DNA from: Candidatus Bathyarchaeota archaeon
Lineage (GTDB): Archaea > Thermoproteota > Bathyarchaeia > Bathyarchaeales > Bathycorpusculaceae
Assembly (NCBI GenBank): GCA_026014735.1
Contig: JAOZHT010000001.1
Location: 806,001-870,000 of the forward strand
DNA length: 64,000 nt
Direction: 5' to 3'
The position numbers were made by a program, and so were the translations under genes. The notes beneath the pieces are model-generated. The model was not told the origin of the DNA and made no database searches. It worked only from the letters and a program-made list of their open reading frames with translations. Positions 17,023 to 25,677 of the stretch are shown here, piece after piece. Within the stretch, counting starts at the first letter, position 1. Every line of letters begins with the position of its first letter.

Positions 17023-17802
17023 ATGGAAAATGGATTGAAGATGAGAGTGGGACTTTTTGGATTTGGACGAGCAGGCAAAGCGGTCGCAACGGTGCTCCTG
17101 CAGAACGAAGAAGTGTTCCTCTGCTGGGTAATTAGGAAAACAAAGAATCTGCAGCATAGATCTGTCCCTGAATTTTTAGGGATCAACAGAGACGAGGAGG
17201 AACAAGGGTTAATCTTCTCAAAAGACGAGTGGACCCCCGAGCGACTCTTCGATGAGCACCCCGTCGACGCCATAATCGACTTCTCCTCCGCAGACGCCAT
17301 ACACTACTATGGACCGGAAGCAGCTAAACGAGGCATAGCAATCGTAACTGCAATCTCAGCGTACCCCGCTGACACAGTGCCATTTATCAAAAAATTAGGG
17401 CAAAAAACAAAGGTTCTATGGTCCCCAAACATCACCGTGGGCATCAATTTTCTGATGCTGGCAGCTAAAATCCTAAAAGCCATCGCGCCATACACAGACG
17501 TGGAGCTGATTGAAGAACACTTCAAAACAAAAAAAGAGGTTTCTGGCACCGCCATAAAAATCTCTGAAACCCTGGATTTGCCGCCAGCCGACATAAAGTC
17601 AATTCGGGCAGGCGGAATCGTGGGAAGACACGAAATCATCTTCGGATTCCCCCATCAGACCGTCCGCTTAATCCATGAATCCATCCAAAGAGAAGCCTTC
17701 GGCAACGGAGCCCTATTTGCCGCCAAAAACTTGGTATGCCGAGAAAAAAGGGGCTTCTACACCATGGAGGACCTGCTGCTTCCCTACTTTAACCTAAAAT
17801 AA
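17023..17802 (+). CDS. Dihydrodipicolinate-reductase (DapB)-like oxidoreductase
   Basis: 259 residues. Rossmann loop GLFGFGRAGKA near 11-21; DFSSADA near 88; SPNITVGINFL near 137; and the catalytic-type EEHFKTKKEVSGTAIK near 162-177. True DapB has EHHxxKxDxPSGTA; here the second His is Phe and the Pro is Val, so the substrate may differ (a DapB-like dehydrogenase). It lies alone between treT and the Mth938-like gene. Confidence 0.8.
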   Translation: MENGLKMRVGLFGFGRAGKAVATVLLQNEEVFLCWVIRKTKNLQHRSVPEFLGINRDEEEQGLIFSKDEWTPERLFDEHPVDAIIDFSSADAIHYYGPEAAKRGIAIVTAISAYPADTVPFIKKLGQKTKVLWSPNITVGINFLMLAAKILKAIAPYTDVELIEEHFKTKKEVSGTAIKISETLDLPPADIKSIRAGGIVGRHEIIFGFPHQTVRLIHESIQREAFGNGALFAAKNLVCREKRGFYTMEDLLLPYFNLK

Positions 17803-17819
17803 ACGACATTCCCGCACAC

Positions 17820-18182
17820 CTAGCAGGTTACATGGATAATAGCCACAAACTTTCCCGTTTCCCCATTTATTTTCTCTACCAGTTCAGGCGTGGACATTAT
17901 CTGGGCGTTTTTTTCCGCAAGTAGTTTCTGTGCCTGAGGCGTTAGGGGCAAAGCCGCTTGATGTCCGGTGCCGATGTATAGGGCATCATATTTTTCCTGT
18001 TCCAGAAAGGACAGTTCATGTTCTGAGAGGGGCGTGTGGCCGTAGAGGGCTTTTAGGTCTTTGGATAGCTTCTTTTTCCGCTTGGTCACTGTTCCGTCAT
18101 CATGGATGATGATGTCGTTTTCGTATTTTTCGCCGTTTACCTCTATGGAGCCGAACTCTGATTCCAATACCAACGTTTTCAT
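17820..18182 (-). CDS. Mth938-like domain protein
   Basis: 120 residues. Pattern DALYIGTGHQAALPLTPQAQKLLAEK and an N-terminal FGSIEVNGEKYENDIIIHDDGTV match the Mth938/DUF498 fold (archaeal relative of the mitochondrial complex I assembly factor NDUFAF3). Function in archaea is unknown. Converges on the DapB-like gene with an 18-base gap. Confidence 0.85.
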   Translation of the reverse strand: MKTLVLESEFGSIEVNGEKYENDIIIHDDGTVTKRKKKLSKDLKALYGHTPLSEHELSFLEQEKYDALYIGTGHQAALPLTPQAQKLLAEKNAQIMSTPELVEKINGETGKFVAIIHVTC

Positions 18183-18299
18183 TATGTCCCCGTAATGATT
18201 AGGTTAAACCATAATTTTGCCTTATCCCACAATACACTGGTATAAAAAAGCAGATTCCTTTATAGCCTAAAGCCGCCACTTGCTTGATGAGGAATCCAC

Positions 18300-18854
18300 A
18301 TGGAACTTGATGTCTGTATTAAGGGACGAAGAAGCGTTCGAGCCTACACCGACCAACCCGTTTCCAAGGAGCATCTGGACGCGGTTTTAGAGGCAGGTGT
18401 CTGGGCGCCAACCGGCATGGGACGCCAACCCTGGCGCTTCATCGTAATAGAAAACAAAGAGCTAATCAGGTACATATCAGACCAAACTAAGCAGGCAGTT
18501 AAAAAGAATATGCCGTCGCTTGCTGCCCAGTACTCAACAGATAAGGATATAATATGTTACAACGCACCCATGCTGGTGCTGGTATGCGTCGAGAAGGATG
18601 CCCAGTGGGCAAGCGTGGACCTGCTGGACTGCGTTTTAGCCGCGCAGAACATGTTCCTTAAAGCCTACGAGCTCGATTTGGGCACATGCTACATGGGCTT
18701 TATCAACTTACTAAGCAGCCAACCCGAGGTCCTGCGCAGGATGGGTGTTCCAGAAAACTACACGATGATGGTTCCCTTCATCACTGGGCACCCTAAAGCT
18801 AAGCAGGGCAGCGGCAAACGAAACAAACCCAGCATCCTGAAATGGACAAAATAA
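18300..18854 (+). CDS. Nitroreductase-family flavoprotein
   Basis: 184 residues. The N-terminal CIKGRRSVRAYTDQPVS motif and WAPTGMGRQPWRFIVIE bind FMN, and the distal GxC segment (DLGTCYMGFI) and the C-terminal FITGHPKAK are the standard family features. NAD(P)H-dependent, substrate unknown. GAGGAA before the ATG supports the start. The gene ends one base from the convergent DUF429 gene. Confidence 0.9.
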   Translation: MELDVCIKGRRSVRAYTDQPVSKEHLDAVLEAGVWAPTGMGRQPWRFIVIENKELIRYISDQTKQAVKKNMPSLAAQYSTDKDIICYNAPMLVLVCVEKDAQWASVDLLDCVLAAQNMFLKAYELDLGTCYMGFINLLSSQPEVLRRMGVPENYTMMVPFITGHPKAKQGSGKRNKPSILKWTK

Positions 18855-18855
18855 G

Positions 18856-19440
18856 CTACACTTTTCTTTTCGGCAGCACAATGCCGTCTTTGGAGCCGCC
18901 GTAAACCACGGCATCCCCCTCCAAAAACAGCTTGCCAACATATGCGCAGGTCACCGCGTCAAGTTCATGGTCGCTGCGGCAGCCCTCCAGCCCCAAGATA
19001 CCCAGCGCCTCAAGACCCGCCCGAAGCCTCTCTATGCCCCGCTGCTTACGCGCAATCCCTAAAACATCCTGTGCACCACCCGGATACGCCTCGATAACCC
19101 TAAAACCCCCTGCCTCAAAGACCCCCCGCAGCCTGATGCCTCGGACGGTTAATTTACGCATGGGACCCAAGGTAAGGGGGAAAAGTTTTATGCCCATCTT
19201 CAGCAGTGCGCGGTCGCTTTCGCGGAGGTGACTGCCGGTGCGGTCTTCGATAGTTTTTCGGTCTGCCGGCAGGGAAAGCGGGGCATCGATGGCTATGATT
19301 TTTGGGTTGGCTGCGATGGTTTTTTGGATGATTTCTTGGTCACTGTATAGGTCGCAGGTCTGGGCTTGCATATCTTGGAGGATGCAGAAGCCTGTTGGCC
19401 GATGCTCTGCGCCCGCTAAATCTAACCCGACAACTGACAT
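18856..19440 (-). CDS. DUF429 family protein
   Basis: 194 residues. RNase-H-like core with VVGLDLAGAEHRPTGFCIL at the N-terminus, IIAIDAPLSLP near 52, a conserved RESDRALLKMG motif, EAYPGG and a final SDHELDAVTCAYVG; the Asp and Glu residues could bind metal. No biochemical role is established for the family. Confidence 0.85.
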   Translation of the reverse strand: MSVVGLDLAGAEHRPTGFCILQDMQAQTCDLYSDQEIIQKTIAANPKIIAIDAPLSLPADRKTIEDRTGSHLRESDRALLKMGIKLFPLTLGPMRKLTVRGIRLRGVFEAGGFRVIEAYPGGAQDVLGIARKQRGIERLRAGLEALGILGLEGCRSDHELDAVTCAYVGKLFLEGDAVVYGGSKDGIVLPKRKV

Positions 19441-19636
19441 TTAGAGTCAATGTAGGCATGCCGTTTTGGCTAATATTGTTTGCTTTGACTGCCCACGCAA
19501 TTTGTTTAGTTACTAACATTGCTGATTTTAATTCATGATTTGTCGAGAAAAAAGAGCCTCAATTTAGCCGTATTCCAAGCAAGCGATAGAAAATGTTTTA
19601 TTCTCATACATACGATACCATGACAGAGGAATAATT

Positions 19637-19801
19637 ATGGCGAAATGCCCCACATGCGGAAAAGAAGTCAAGAACGCAAAGAAAACTTGGAAGATGGCTG
19701 GCAAACCAGACAAGAAAGGAAAACGCACACAATTAACCATTGCATTGTATGATTGCTGCGGCAAAACCTTCCGTGAAGTTTTAGAGAAGAAAAAAATCTA
19801 A
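19637..19801 (+). CDS. 54-residue zinc-ribbon-like basic protein
   Basis: MAKCPTCGKEVK starts after AGAGGAAT. CPTC (4-7) and DCCG (near 41) supply three or four cysteines; the centre is very basic (KNAKKTWKMAGKPDKKGKRT), as in nucleic-acid-binding proteins. Similar short proteins occur in other TACK archaea. A T-rich tract at 19805-19830 may end the transcript. Function unknown. Confidence 0.75.
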   Translation: MAKCPTCGKEVKNAKKTWKMAGKPDKKGKRTQLTIALYDCCGKTFREVLEKKKI

Positions 19802-19924
19802 ACTGCCCCTTTCCTTTTTTTATTTTTTTTAGGGCTTGTGGTTGTATGTTTGCTACCACAAACTTTAAAGGCTCGGTTGCTATGTATAATGTGTAGTTTT
19901 TAATAGAGAGAGGAGTAGTAAATT

Positions 19925-20251
19925 TTGTCTTTTAATAGGAAACGCGATAGAATACAGATTATAGCCGAGATTTTAGGTCAATGCCGCAGCCCTCAAACGC
20001 AAACCTACGTTAGACGACAAACCAACCTATCCTACGATGTCCTTCAAAGCTGCATCATGCAACTGTTAGTGAGACAGTGGCTAAGGCAGGTAGAGGATGA
20101 GAACGGCCAAAAAAGGTACGTGACAACCCCCAAGGGCATGGTTTTTCTGGAAAAATGGTTTGAGCTCTTGCAGCTTGCAGGAGTCAGTAAAAGACCAAAG
20201 CTTTCTGTGCCGCTGCCTGATTTAGCAGCCATCAATGCGTCTTTCCGCTGA
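19925..20251 (+). CDS. ArnR1-like winged-helix DNA-binding protein
   Basis: 108 residues, TTG start after GAGAGGAG. Compact wHTH: RIQIIAEILGQCRSP..TYVRRQTNLSYDVLQSCIMQLLVRQWLRQVEDENGQKRYVTTPKGMVFL, the arrangement of archaeal ArnR1-type one-domain regulators. A TATA-like CTATGTATAA lies upstream near 19879. Its 3' end overlaps the end of mfnE by 20 bases (convergent). Target unknown. Confidence 0.82.
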   Translation: MSFNRKRDRIQIIAEILGQCRSPQTQTYVRRQTNLSYDVLQSCIMQLLVRQWLRQVEDENGQKRYVTTPKGMVFLEKWFELLQLAGVSKRPKLSVPLPDLAAINASFR

Positions 20252-20912
20252 TTTTCGTGTAGATGCCCTCTTGTTTCTGCAGCACCGCGGCGACTCGTTC
20301 GGGGTATAATCCGTTAACGACATAGCAGTCTATCTGTGTCTGAACGATAAGTTTGGGCAGGTACCTATCTACGCTTGTCCGCTGCTTAAAATCCGACAAC
20401 TCATCAGCTGAAAGCTTGCCGATTAGCTCTGCATCCGCATGTACCTTAGGGTCAGCAGTGTAAACGCCATCTACATCGGTGAGCAGCAGCAATCTGCTTG
20501 CGCCAAGCCGCCCAGCAACATAGAGCGCTATCGAATCTGAGGTGACGTCCCAGGAATTCTCCAGTGGATCCAACCTGAACAGCATAGTTGAAGGCAAAAA
20601 AACAGGCAACCCCCCCTTATCTAGCACATCCAAGGTTTCCTCTATGCTGCCTGTGACTACTGCATTGGGAATAATATCCGCCAGCAGCAAACCATACTGA
20701 TCCATACCCAAAATCGCCATCCGATGCGACGCACAATCTGAGAGCCCAAAGCGCCCGTCAAGCTGCCGCACAACATCCGCGAATTCTCCGCCTCCCCCCA
20801 CCACAACTAACCTGTGATTAACCGATAATTCCCCTATCTTCTGGGCTAAAAGCCGCAGTTTCAATGGATACTCGGCTAGGCTGCCGCCGACCTTCAAAAC
20901 CGCGATGTCCAT
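20232..20912 (-). CDS. mfnE: Methanofuran kinase MfnE (aminomethylfuran phosphate kinase)
   Basis: 226 residues of the amino-acid kinase fold: KVGGSLAEYP near 7-16, VVGGGGEFAD near 38, LLLTDVDGVYTADP near 141. Length and context identify MfnE, which converts 5-(aminomethyl)-3-furanmethanol phosphate (F1-P) to the diphosphate with ATP. Its start overlaps the end of mfnF by 19 bases, so the two are translationally coupled. Last gene of the mfnBADFE run. Confidence 0.9.
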   Translation of the reverse strand: MDIAVLKVGGSLAEYPLKLRLLAQKIGELSVNHRLVVVGGGGEFADVVRQLDGRFGLSDCASHRMAILGMDQYGLLLADIIPNAVVTGSIEETLDVLDKGGLPVFLPSTMLFRLDPLENSWDVTSDSIALYVAGRLGASRLLLLTDVDGVYTADPKVHADAELIGKLSADELSDFKQRTSVDRYLPKLIVQTQIDCYVVNGLYPERVAAVLQKQEGIYTKISGKTH

Positions 20913-21970
20913 GCCAAGTTAGCCCCAACAGTTTTGTTCGCAGCCATCAAAGCCACAGCAACGGCGGGAGACGCATACACAGCCTGCCTGGGTACAAGCG
21001 CGTCTAAATCGAGGATTTCATCGACCTCCAATTCCTCGGCGGCTCGGCGAGCTAAAAACTCCTTTCCAAGCCCCGTAACCACCACCGCAACCGGCTCCTG
21101 CGTTAACGTTTTAACGCGTTCAATGGATCTTTTAAGGTCATCTGCAATTTGGCGGATTTGCTCACGGTAAATGTAGACGGCTATGTCGTGGATTTCATCT
21201 TCTGAGAGCATGTCGATGTCTGCGCAGACAACCCGGGCAAGCCGCGCCATGGCTTCAGGAACCGTTTTTCCCCGTCCATCCGCCGTCTCCGAAGTGTAAT
21301 CTGCCTCTGCTATGTTGCCTAAGACCACATGGACATCGCCGGAGAGCGCAAAAAGCTCCGAGGAAACCCCTGCCACGCCGCTTTCAAGAGGAATCGACTG
21401 CACGATAGCGGCGACATTGGTGCGCAGGCTACCGGTGTAGACGAGTTCGCCGCAGACCAGCTTATTAACGTCTGTTTTGCCCTGCGCTGCCAATTTGCCG
21501 TTAACTATCGGGATTATGCTTGTGCTGGTGCTGCCGACGTCAACGACCACAGCGTTGCTCTTTTGCTGTGCCACCAGCCAGCCTGTAGCAGCCCAATTCG
21601 CCGACGCAACATCTAGAGGTGACTCCAAAGCCGCTTCAATCGAGAGCAGCTCCGCGTTTGTGCTTAAGACTTCGATGGGGCTTGTGGGAAAGGCTTCTTT
21701 AACGCAGCTAAGGATATGGTGGACGCCTTCCCGTTTGGTCTGATAAGCATCGGAGAGCTCAGCAGTCATAGTTACGCCAACAGCGTCGGGGCTGGCGATT
21801 TTCAGCCGCTCTTTTAAGGCAAGAAGCACCGACGATAATTCTTTAGATTGCTTCCAAACAGGAAAATACTCTGCCTCCACCGTCACAGTTTGCACTTTGT
21901 CGTCATCTACATGCACCACTGCGGCTTTGGTGTTTGCGCCACCTATATCGTAGCCTAACACGGCAACCAA
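20894..21970 (-). CDS. mfnF: Methanofuran synthase subunit MfnF
   Basis: 358 residues from the TTG at 21970, chosen because GAGGCG lies upstream and it begins 14 bases after mfnD stops; an upstream GTG at 22018 would overlap mfnD. The N-terminus VLGYDIGGANTKAA is the ASKHA-type loop seen in the MfnF/hydantoinase-like family. MfnF couples the furan moiety to gamma-glutamyltyramine. VDVGSTSTSIIPI near residue 130 and VVVTGLGKEFLARRA near 290 are further conserved blocks. Confidence 0.88.
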   Translation of the reverse strand: MVAVLGYDIGGANTKAAVVHVDDDKVQTVTVEAEYFPVWKQSKELSSVLLALKERLKIASPDAVGVTMTAELSDAYQTKREGVHHILSCVKEAFPTSPIEVLSTNAELLSIEAALESPLDVASANWAATGWLVAQQKSNAVVVDVGSTSTSIIPIVNGKLAAQGKTDVNKLVCGELVYTGSLRTNVAAIVQSIPLESGVAGVSSELFALSGDVHVVLGNIAEADYTSETADGRGKTVPEAMARLARVVCADIDMLSEDEIHDIAVYIYREQIRQIADDLKRSIERVKTLTQEPVAVVVTGLGKEFLARRAAEELEVDEILDLDALVPRQAVYASPAVAVALMAANKTVGANLAWTSRF

Positions 21971-21983
21971 GACGTTCGCCTCA

Positions 21984-23201
21984 TCACAATATGCCCAGCA
22001 GGCTCTTATTAGCTTCACTCAACTGCAACTGGGCCTCCGCCAAACTTGCCCCATACCCCATAACTAAGGCAGTGGCGGCTCCATTGTCATCTATGGAGAA
22101 TGGGGGCGCAACAACACCGCTAATTGAAAGGCTTTTCTGGTAAGCGTTCTTGCTGGACCGGCGCGTTGAGGTTTTTTGGAAGCAGGCAAAGCCGCTGGTT
22201 TCTGGGTTCACAGGAAGTTTGCCTGCAGTCACAGATTGAATGATAGCTTCTGCAACGTTTAGGTTCGCGACGCGGCGCAGCCCCACATAGGAGGTTGTTA
22301 ACCGCGCATTTACATCCACCACAAATACCGTCCCCTCACCCAAAATAACATCAACTCCTATATACCCCCGAAGGCCCCCAAACGCTTCAACAGACCGTGC
22401 TGCCAATGCAAACGCATCTGCCCTACGCGGATGCTCAAAGGGAACCGCGCCTCCCCCATAGCATGAATCGCAAGTTGCGTTTGAAAGGTTAATCTGCTGC
22501 CGGTTAAGAGTAAGAGCCACCGCTTTTTTGCCATCCGCAATCAAGCTGACACTCGCGGATTCGCCCTTGATGTATTGCTGGGCGATGAAGAGATGGCTTG
22601 ATGACTCTGACTTGACCTTGTATAGGGCACCGGCGATGTCGGATGGGTTTTGAAGCAGGGATATTCCGCTGCATCCTGTTCCGTCGATGGGTTTGAAGAC
22701 AGCGGGGTAACCGAGTTCCCCGTTAACGGCACGCTCAGCTGCGTGGGGGTCGTTGACGTTCAGAATCAGGGTTTTAGGGGTTGGGATGAGGCTTCTTTTC
22801 AGGGCAGCATAGAGTAGGGCTTTATTTGCCACTTCCGCAATGGCTTTGGAGCTGCTGTTTAGCACCACTTTTTTGGTTTCCTCAGCCGCTTGTACCATGC
22901 TTTGGAGGGTCTGGTTGGTTTCGGGCGCTACAACTAAAACGGCGTCGTTTATCTGTGCAGCAACTTTAAGGATACTTCTGTATTCACCTGCATAACCCGT
23001 TGGGATGGTGCAGTCGGCTGCAAGCGGGGGGTTAAGTTTGGAAATGCGGCTGTCAAGCATCACCGTAACTTCATGGCCTGCTGCCTTCAAATCCTCCGCG
23101 ACGCTCCGCAGCATCCCGTATCCCTCAGCTAATACGCCCATGGGCAAAGGCTGACCTGCATATCCGCCGCCGCATACATGCTCATACAACAGAACCTTCA
23201 A
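21984..23201 (-). CDS. mfnD: Tyramine-L-glutamate ligase MfnD
   Basis: 405 residues of the ATP-grasp fold: MKVLLYEHVCGGGYAGQ at the start, KPIDGTGCSGISLL near 170 (phosphate loop), FIAQQYIKGESASVS near 205, and VVDVNARLTTSY near 300 for metal. The opening EHVCGGG is typical of MfnD, which joins glutamate to tyramine with ATP. Starts five bases after mfnA ends. Confidence 0.9.
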   Translation of the reverse strand: MKVLLYEHVCGGGYAGQPLPMGVLAEGYGMLRSVAEDLKAAGHEVTVMLDSRISKLNPPLAADCTIPTGYAGEYRSILKVAAQINDAVLVVAPETNQTLQSMVQAAEETKKVVLNSSSKAIAEVANKALLYAALKRSLIPTPKTLILNVNDPHAAERAVNGELGYPAVFKPIDGTGCSGISLLQNPSDIAGALYKVKSESSSHLFIAQQYIKGESASVSLIADGKKAVALTLNRQQINLSNATCDSCYGGGAVPFEHPRRADAFALAARSVEAFGGLRGYIGVDVILGEGTVFVVDVNARLTTSYVGLRRVANLNVAEAIIQSVTAGKLPVNPETSGFACFQKTSTRRSSKNAYQKSLSISGVVAPPFSIDDNGAATALVMGYGASLAEAQLQLSEANKSLLGIL

Positions 23202-23205
23202 GCCC

Positions 23206-24360
23206 TCAAACCTCCCTTGAGGGTGTTTGGAGGTTTTCTTTTTTTAGTGCCTCAAGAAAAGCCCGTATATGCCTTGCTTTAACATGCGGCATAACGACGA
23301 CCCGTATGCAGTCATAGCGTGGAATATAGGAGATAAACCAGCCCTGCTTCCAGAGCCGCTGCGCCAGCTGTTTGGTGGCGCCGCTTCGGAAGGCCACGAC
23401 GTTGAGGTCGGGTTCACAGACAAGACTCAGCCCCAACATATGTATACCCGTAGCGAGCAATGCCGTGTTTTTTATGCAACCAGCCACTATCTTGCGGTAC
23501 CCTTCCTGTCCCAGAAACCTAAAAACGGCCCATGCAGAAGCCGCTGACGCGCCGGACCGTGTACCTACAAACGTGTATTGGGCAGCGTCGGAGAGGTAGG
23601 GGGTGTGGACTTTTAGGGTTTCAAGCATTTCGGGGTTGCGGAAGAGGATTCCGCCTGCGGGGATCGCCGCTAATCCCATCTTATGAGGATCCACCGTAAC
23701 TGAAGCGACGCCTTTTAGCTGAAAATCAAAAAGGGCACGTTTAGCTTTCAGGAATGGAATCACTAAGCCGCCGAATGCCGCGTCAACATGCAAATGCACC
23801 CCATGCGCCAACGCAACCTCGGAGAGGGCATCGATCGGATCGACTGCGCCCATCTCAGCGGAGCCCGCGGTGCCCACGATTGCAACCGTGTTTTTGTTAA
23901 TTAGCTCTTCCACGGCGGATGCATCTGCCCTGAAGGCGTCGTCGAGGGGTGCATAGATGGGTTTTAGGTTGGTTAGTTTGCAGATTTTTGTAAAGGAGAA
24001 ATGGGCTGATTGCGGCAAAACCACCTCTGGCTCAGATAAGCCCGCTACGGTTTTGGCTGCTTGCAACGCGAGCAGGTTAGCTTCGGTTCCCCCTGAAACC
24101 ACAAACCCCCCAGCGCCGCTGCAGTGAAGCAGTGAAGCAAGGTCAGCGATGACTTCGCGTTCCAGCTGTGCTGCGGCAGGGAAAAGTCCGCTGTCGCCTA
24201 GGTTTGAATCAAAGAAGAGGCGGTAGGCTTTTTTGGCTACGGAATGCGGTTTGGTGCACATGGAACAGAGAATTCTGCCCTCGTCATAGCGTGTGTCGGC
24301 TTTGCCGCGTTTTCTTAGTTCAGCAAGGACTTTACTTTTACTTTGGCCATTTTCCTGCAC
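23206..24360 (-). CDS. mfnA: Tyrosine decarboxylase MfnA (PLP)
   Basis: 384 residues, standard length for archaeal group II decarboxylases. GGTEANLLAL near 90, HVDAAFGG near 192 and VDPHKMGLAAIPAGG near 226-240 hold the PLP-binding Asp and the Lys that forms the Schiff base. Converts tyrosine to tyramine, the first methanofuran intermediate. Homologs can also decarboxylate aspartate (beta-alanine for CoA). Starts two bases after mfnB ends. Confidence 0.93.
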   Translation of the reverse strand: MQENGQSKSKVLAELRKRGKADTRYDEGRILCSMCTKPHSVAKKAYRLFFDSNLGDSGLFPAAAQLEREVIADLASLLHCSGAGGFVVSGGTEANLLALQAAKTVAGLSEPEVVLPQSAHFSFTKICKLTNLKPIYAPLDDAFRADASAVEELINKNTVAIVGTAGSAEMGAVDPIDALSEVALAHGVHLHVDAAFGGLVIPFLKAKRALFDFQLKGVASVTVDPHKMGLAAIPAGGILFRNPEMLETLKVHTPYLSDAAQYTFVGTRSGASAASAWAVFRFLGQEGYRKIVAGCIKNTALLATGIHMLGLSLVCEPDLNVVAFRSGATKQLAQRLWKQGWFISYIPRYDCIRVVVMPHVKARHIRAFLEALKKENLQTPSREV

Positions 24361-24362
24361 AT

Positions 24363-25082
24363 CTACGCCCTCTTCAGCTTATGGGCCGCTTCAACCAGCT
24401 CGGCTACGAGTTGACGGGTTACGCCGCCGTTGTTACGGTCGCTGTCCGTGCAGACGGCACCTCGGAAACCTGCAATGTCCACGCCTAAACCGTAGAGCAC
24501 AGCCAAATCCTGCTTTTGCAGCGATCCTGCCAAGGCAGCTTGCAAACCGTAGCTGTGGGCGGATTTCACGAAGGCTTCAAGCTGTTCCCTTGTCTGATAA
24601 GTGAAGAGGCTAGTGCCGTTTTTGGTGGCGGTGTCCAGCATAGCTACATCGGCGCCGGCTCTGTGAGTGACTTCGGGGATAAGGGCGGCGTCCACAGCGC
24701 CGATTAAAGAGGCGTCCGCGTAGCCGGAGGCAACCACCTTTACCTTTGGGTTGCAGTCCTTGGCCGCGCGGGTTACCTGCGTGACCAAAAAAACGGCTTC
24801 AGTGAGGTTTTTGACGCCGAAAAGCCCCACCTTAACGTAATCTACCCCCAGCGAAACCGCGCCTAAAGCCGACAACGAAACCGAGCCGGGCAGGTTAGGG
24901 GCGTCGCCGATTGCGCAGCTTACCTCCATACCCCTCGCGAGGTCCCTGATTTCCTTGATAACCCAGGGGAAATTTGCGCCTAACGCGCCCTCCTTGGGGT
25001 TTTTAACGTCAATTATGTCTGCGCCGCCCGCGATGGCTTCTTGGGCTTCCTCCGCGTTTTTTGGGCTTATGAGCAGCTTCAA
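24363..25082 (-). CDS. mfnB: 4-(hydroxymethyl)-2-furaldehyde phosphate synthase MfnB
   Basis: 239 residues. MKLLISPKNAEEAQEAI and DIIDVKNPKEGALGANFPW, with Lys27, Lys84 (VDYVKVG) and Asp150/Lys154 (MLDTATKNG) at the positions of the active-site residues I recall for the M. jannaschii enzyme. It condenses two glyceraldehyde 3-phosphate molecules into the furan ring. TTG start at 25082; a possible TATA element TTTAAAGG lies about 35 bases upstream. First gene of the operon. Confidence 0.93.
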   Translation of the reverse strand: MKLLISPKNAEEAQEAIAGGADIIDVKNPKEGALGANFPWVIKEIRDLARGMEVSCAIGDAPNLPGSVSLSALGAVSLGVDYVKVGLFGVKNLTEAVFLVTQVTRAAKDCNPKVKVVASGYADASLIGAVDAALIPEVTHRAGADVAMLDTATKNGTSLFTYQTREQLEAFVKSAHSYGLQAALAGSLQKQDLAVLYGLGVDIAGFRGAVCTDSDRNNGGVTRQLVAELVEAAHKLKRA

Positions 25083-25242
25083 GTGGCATCACAAACATGC
25101 GGCGGCTGGATGCCTTTAAAGTTTTCCCGTTGCAGCGGCGGGTTTTCAAACTGGACCGTTCATTTAAGGCGGTTATATGTGGCCAAAGCGAAAAGGGGCT
25201 CAGCGGTACGCCTAGGGAAAACGCCGTAGACCGCCCAAGTCT

Positions 25243-25280
25243 CTATATATAGAGGGGGGATAGGCGCTCAGAGCAGCAAC
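25243..25280 (+). promoter_or_regulatory. S motif with extended match
   Basis: CTATATATAGAGGGGGG followed by ATAGGCGCTCAGAGCAGCA; the first 14 bases with flanks form a perfect palindrome (CTCTATATATAGAG, 25241-25254). The downstream half agrees with the copy at 29886-29907 (minus) at nearly every base. The plus-strand gene nearest downstream starts 400 bases away, so it may drive an unseen RNA (about 25270-25330). Confidence 0.5.
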
Positions 25281-25331
25281 GGCTACGCTTGATGCTTGTT
25301 GTGGATGCAAAAAGGTATGTTAGGAAAAAGG

Positions 25332-25535
25332 TTAGTCTTTTTCTTCTTCTTTGATTTCGCACTGAAGCTTCTTTATGACTTCGTCAGCTCTTAGGGTCTC
25401 GATTTTAAGGGTGTAGAGCTGGCTGGGGGTGCGAAGCTTGAGTTTTACGCCGTCTTTGAGGCGTTTGACTTGGCATTGCTTGGCTTTGGCGCTCATCGCC
25501 ACGAACTTATCAACATCAGTAATTTCAGAGGGCAT
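25332..25535 (-). CDS. Large-subunit ribosomal protein eL38
   Basis: 67 residues. VKLKLRTPSQLYTLKIE lines up with the eukaryotic L38 core VKFKVRCSRYLYTL; the MPSEITDVDKFVAMSAKAKQ start and acidic end (CEIKEEEKD) also fit. In archaea eL38 is known mainly in the TACK and Asgard groups, a point in favour of a Thermoproteota host. Single gene, near an S motif. Confidence 0.85.
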   Translation of the reverse strand: MPSEITDVDKFVAMSAKAKQCQVKRLKDGVKLKLRTPSQLYTLKIETLRADEVIKKLQCEIKEEEKD

Positions 25536-25677
25536 ATCTAGTCATTCCGGTTTGGTTCGCTGTGATGGATAGCGGAGCAAGTTTTTATCTGTTTTGGTTC
25601 AACACAGCTTATATTCAATCAACCCGAAATAATACTGTGAAAGGCCAGTTGAACGCGTAAGCTGGAGAGCAAACTGG

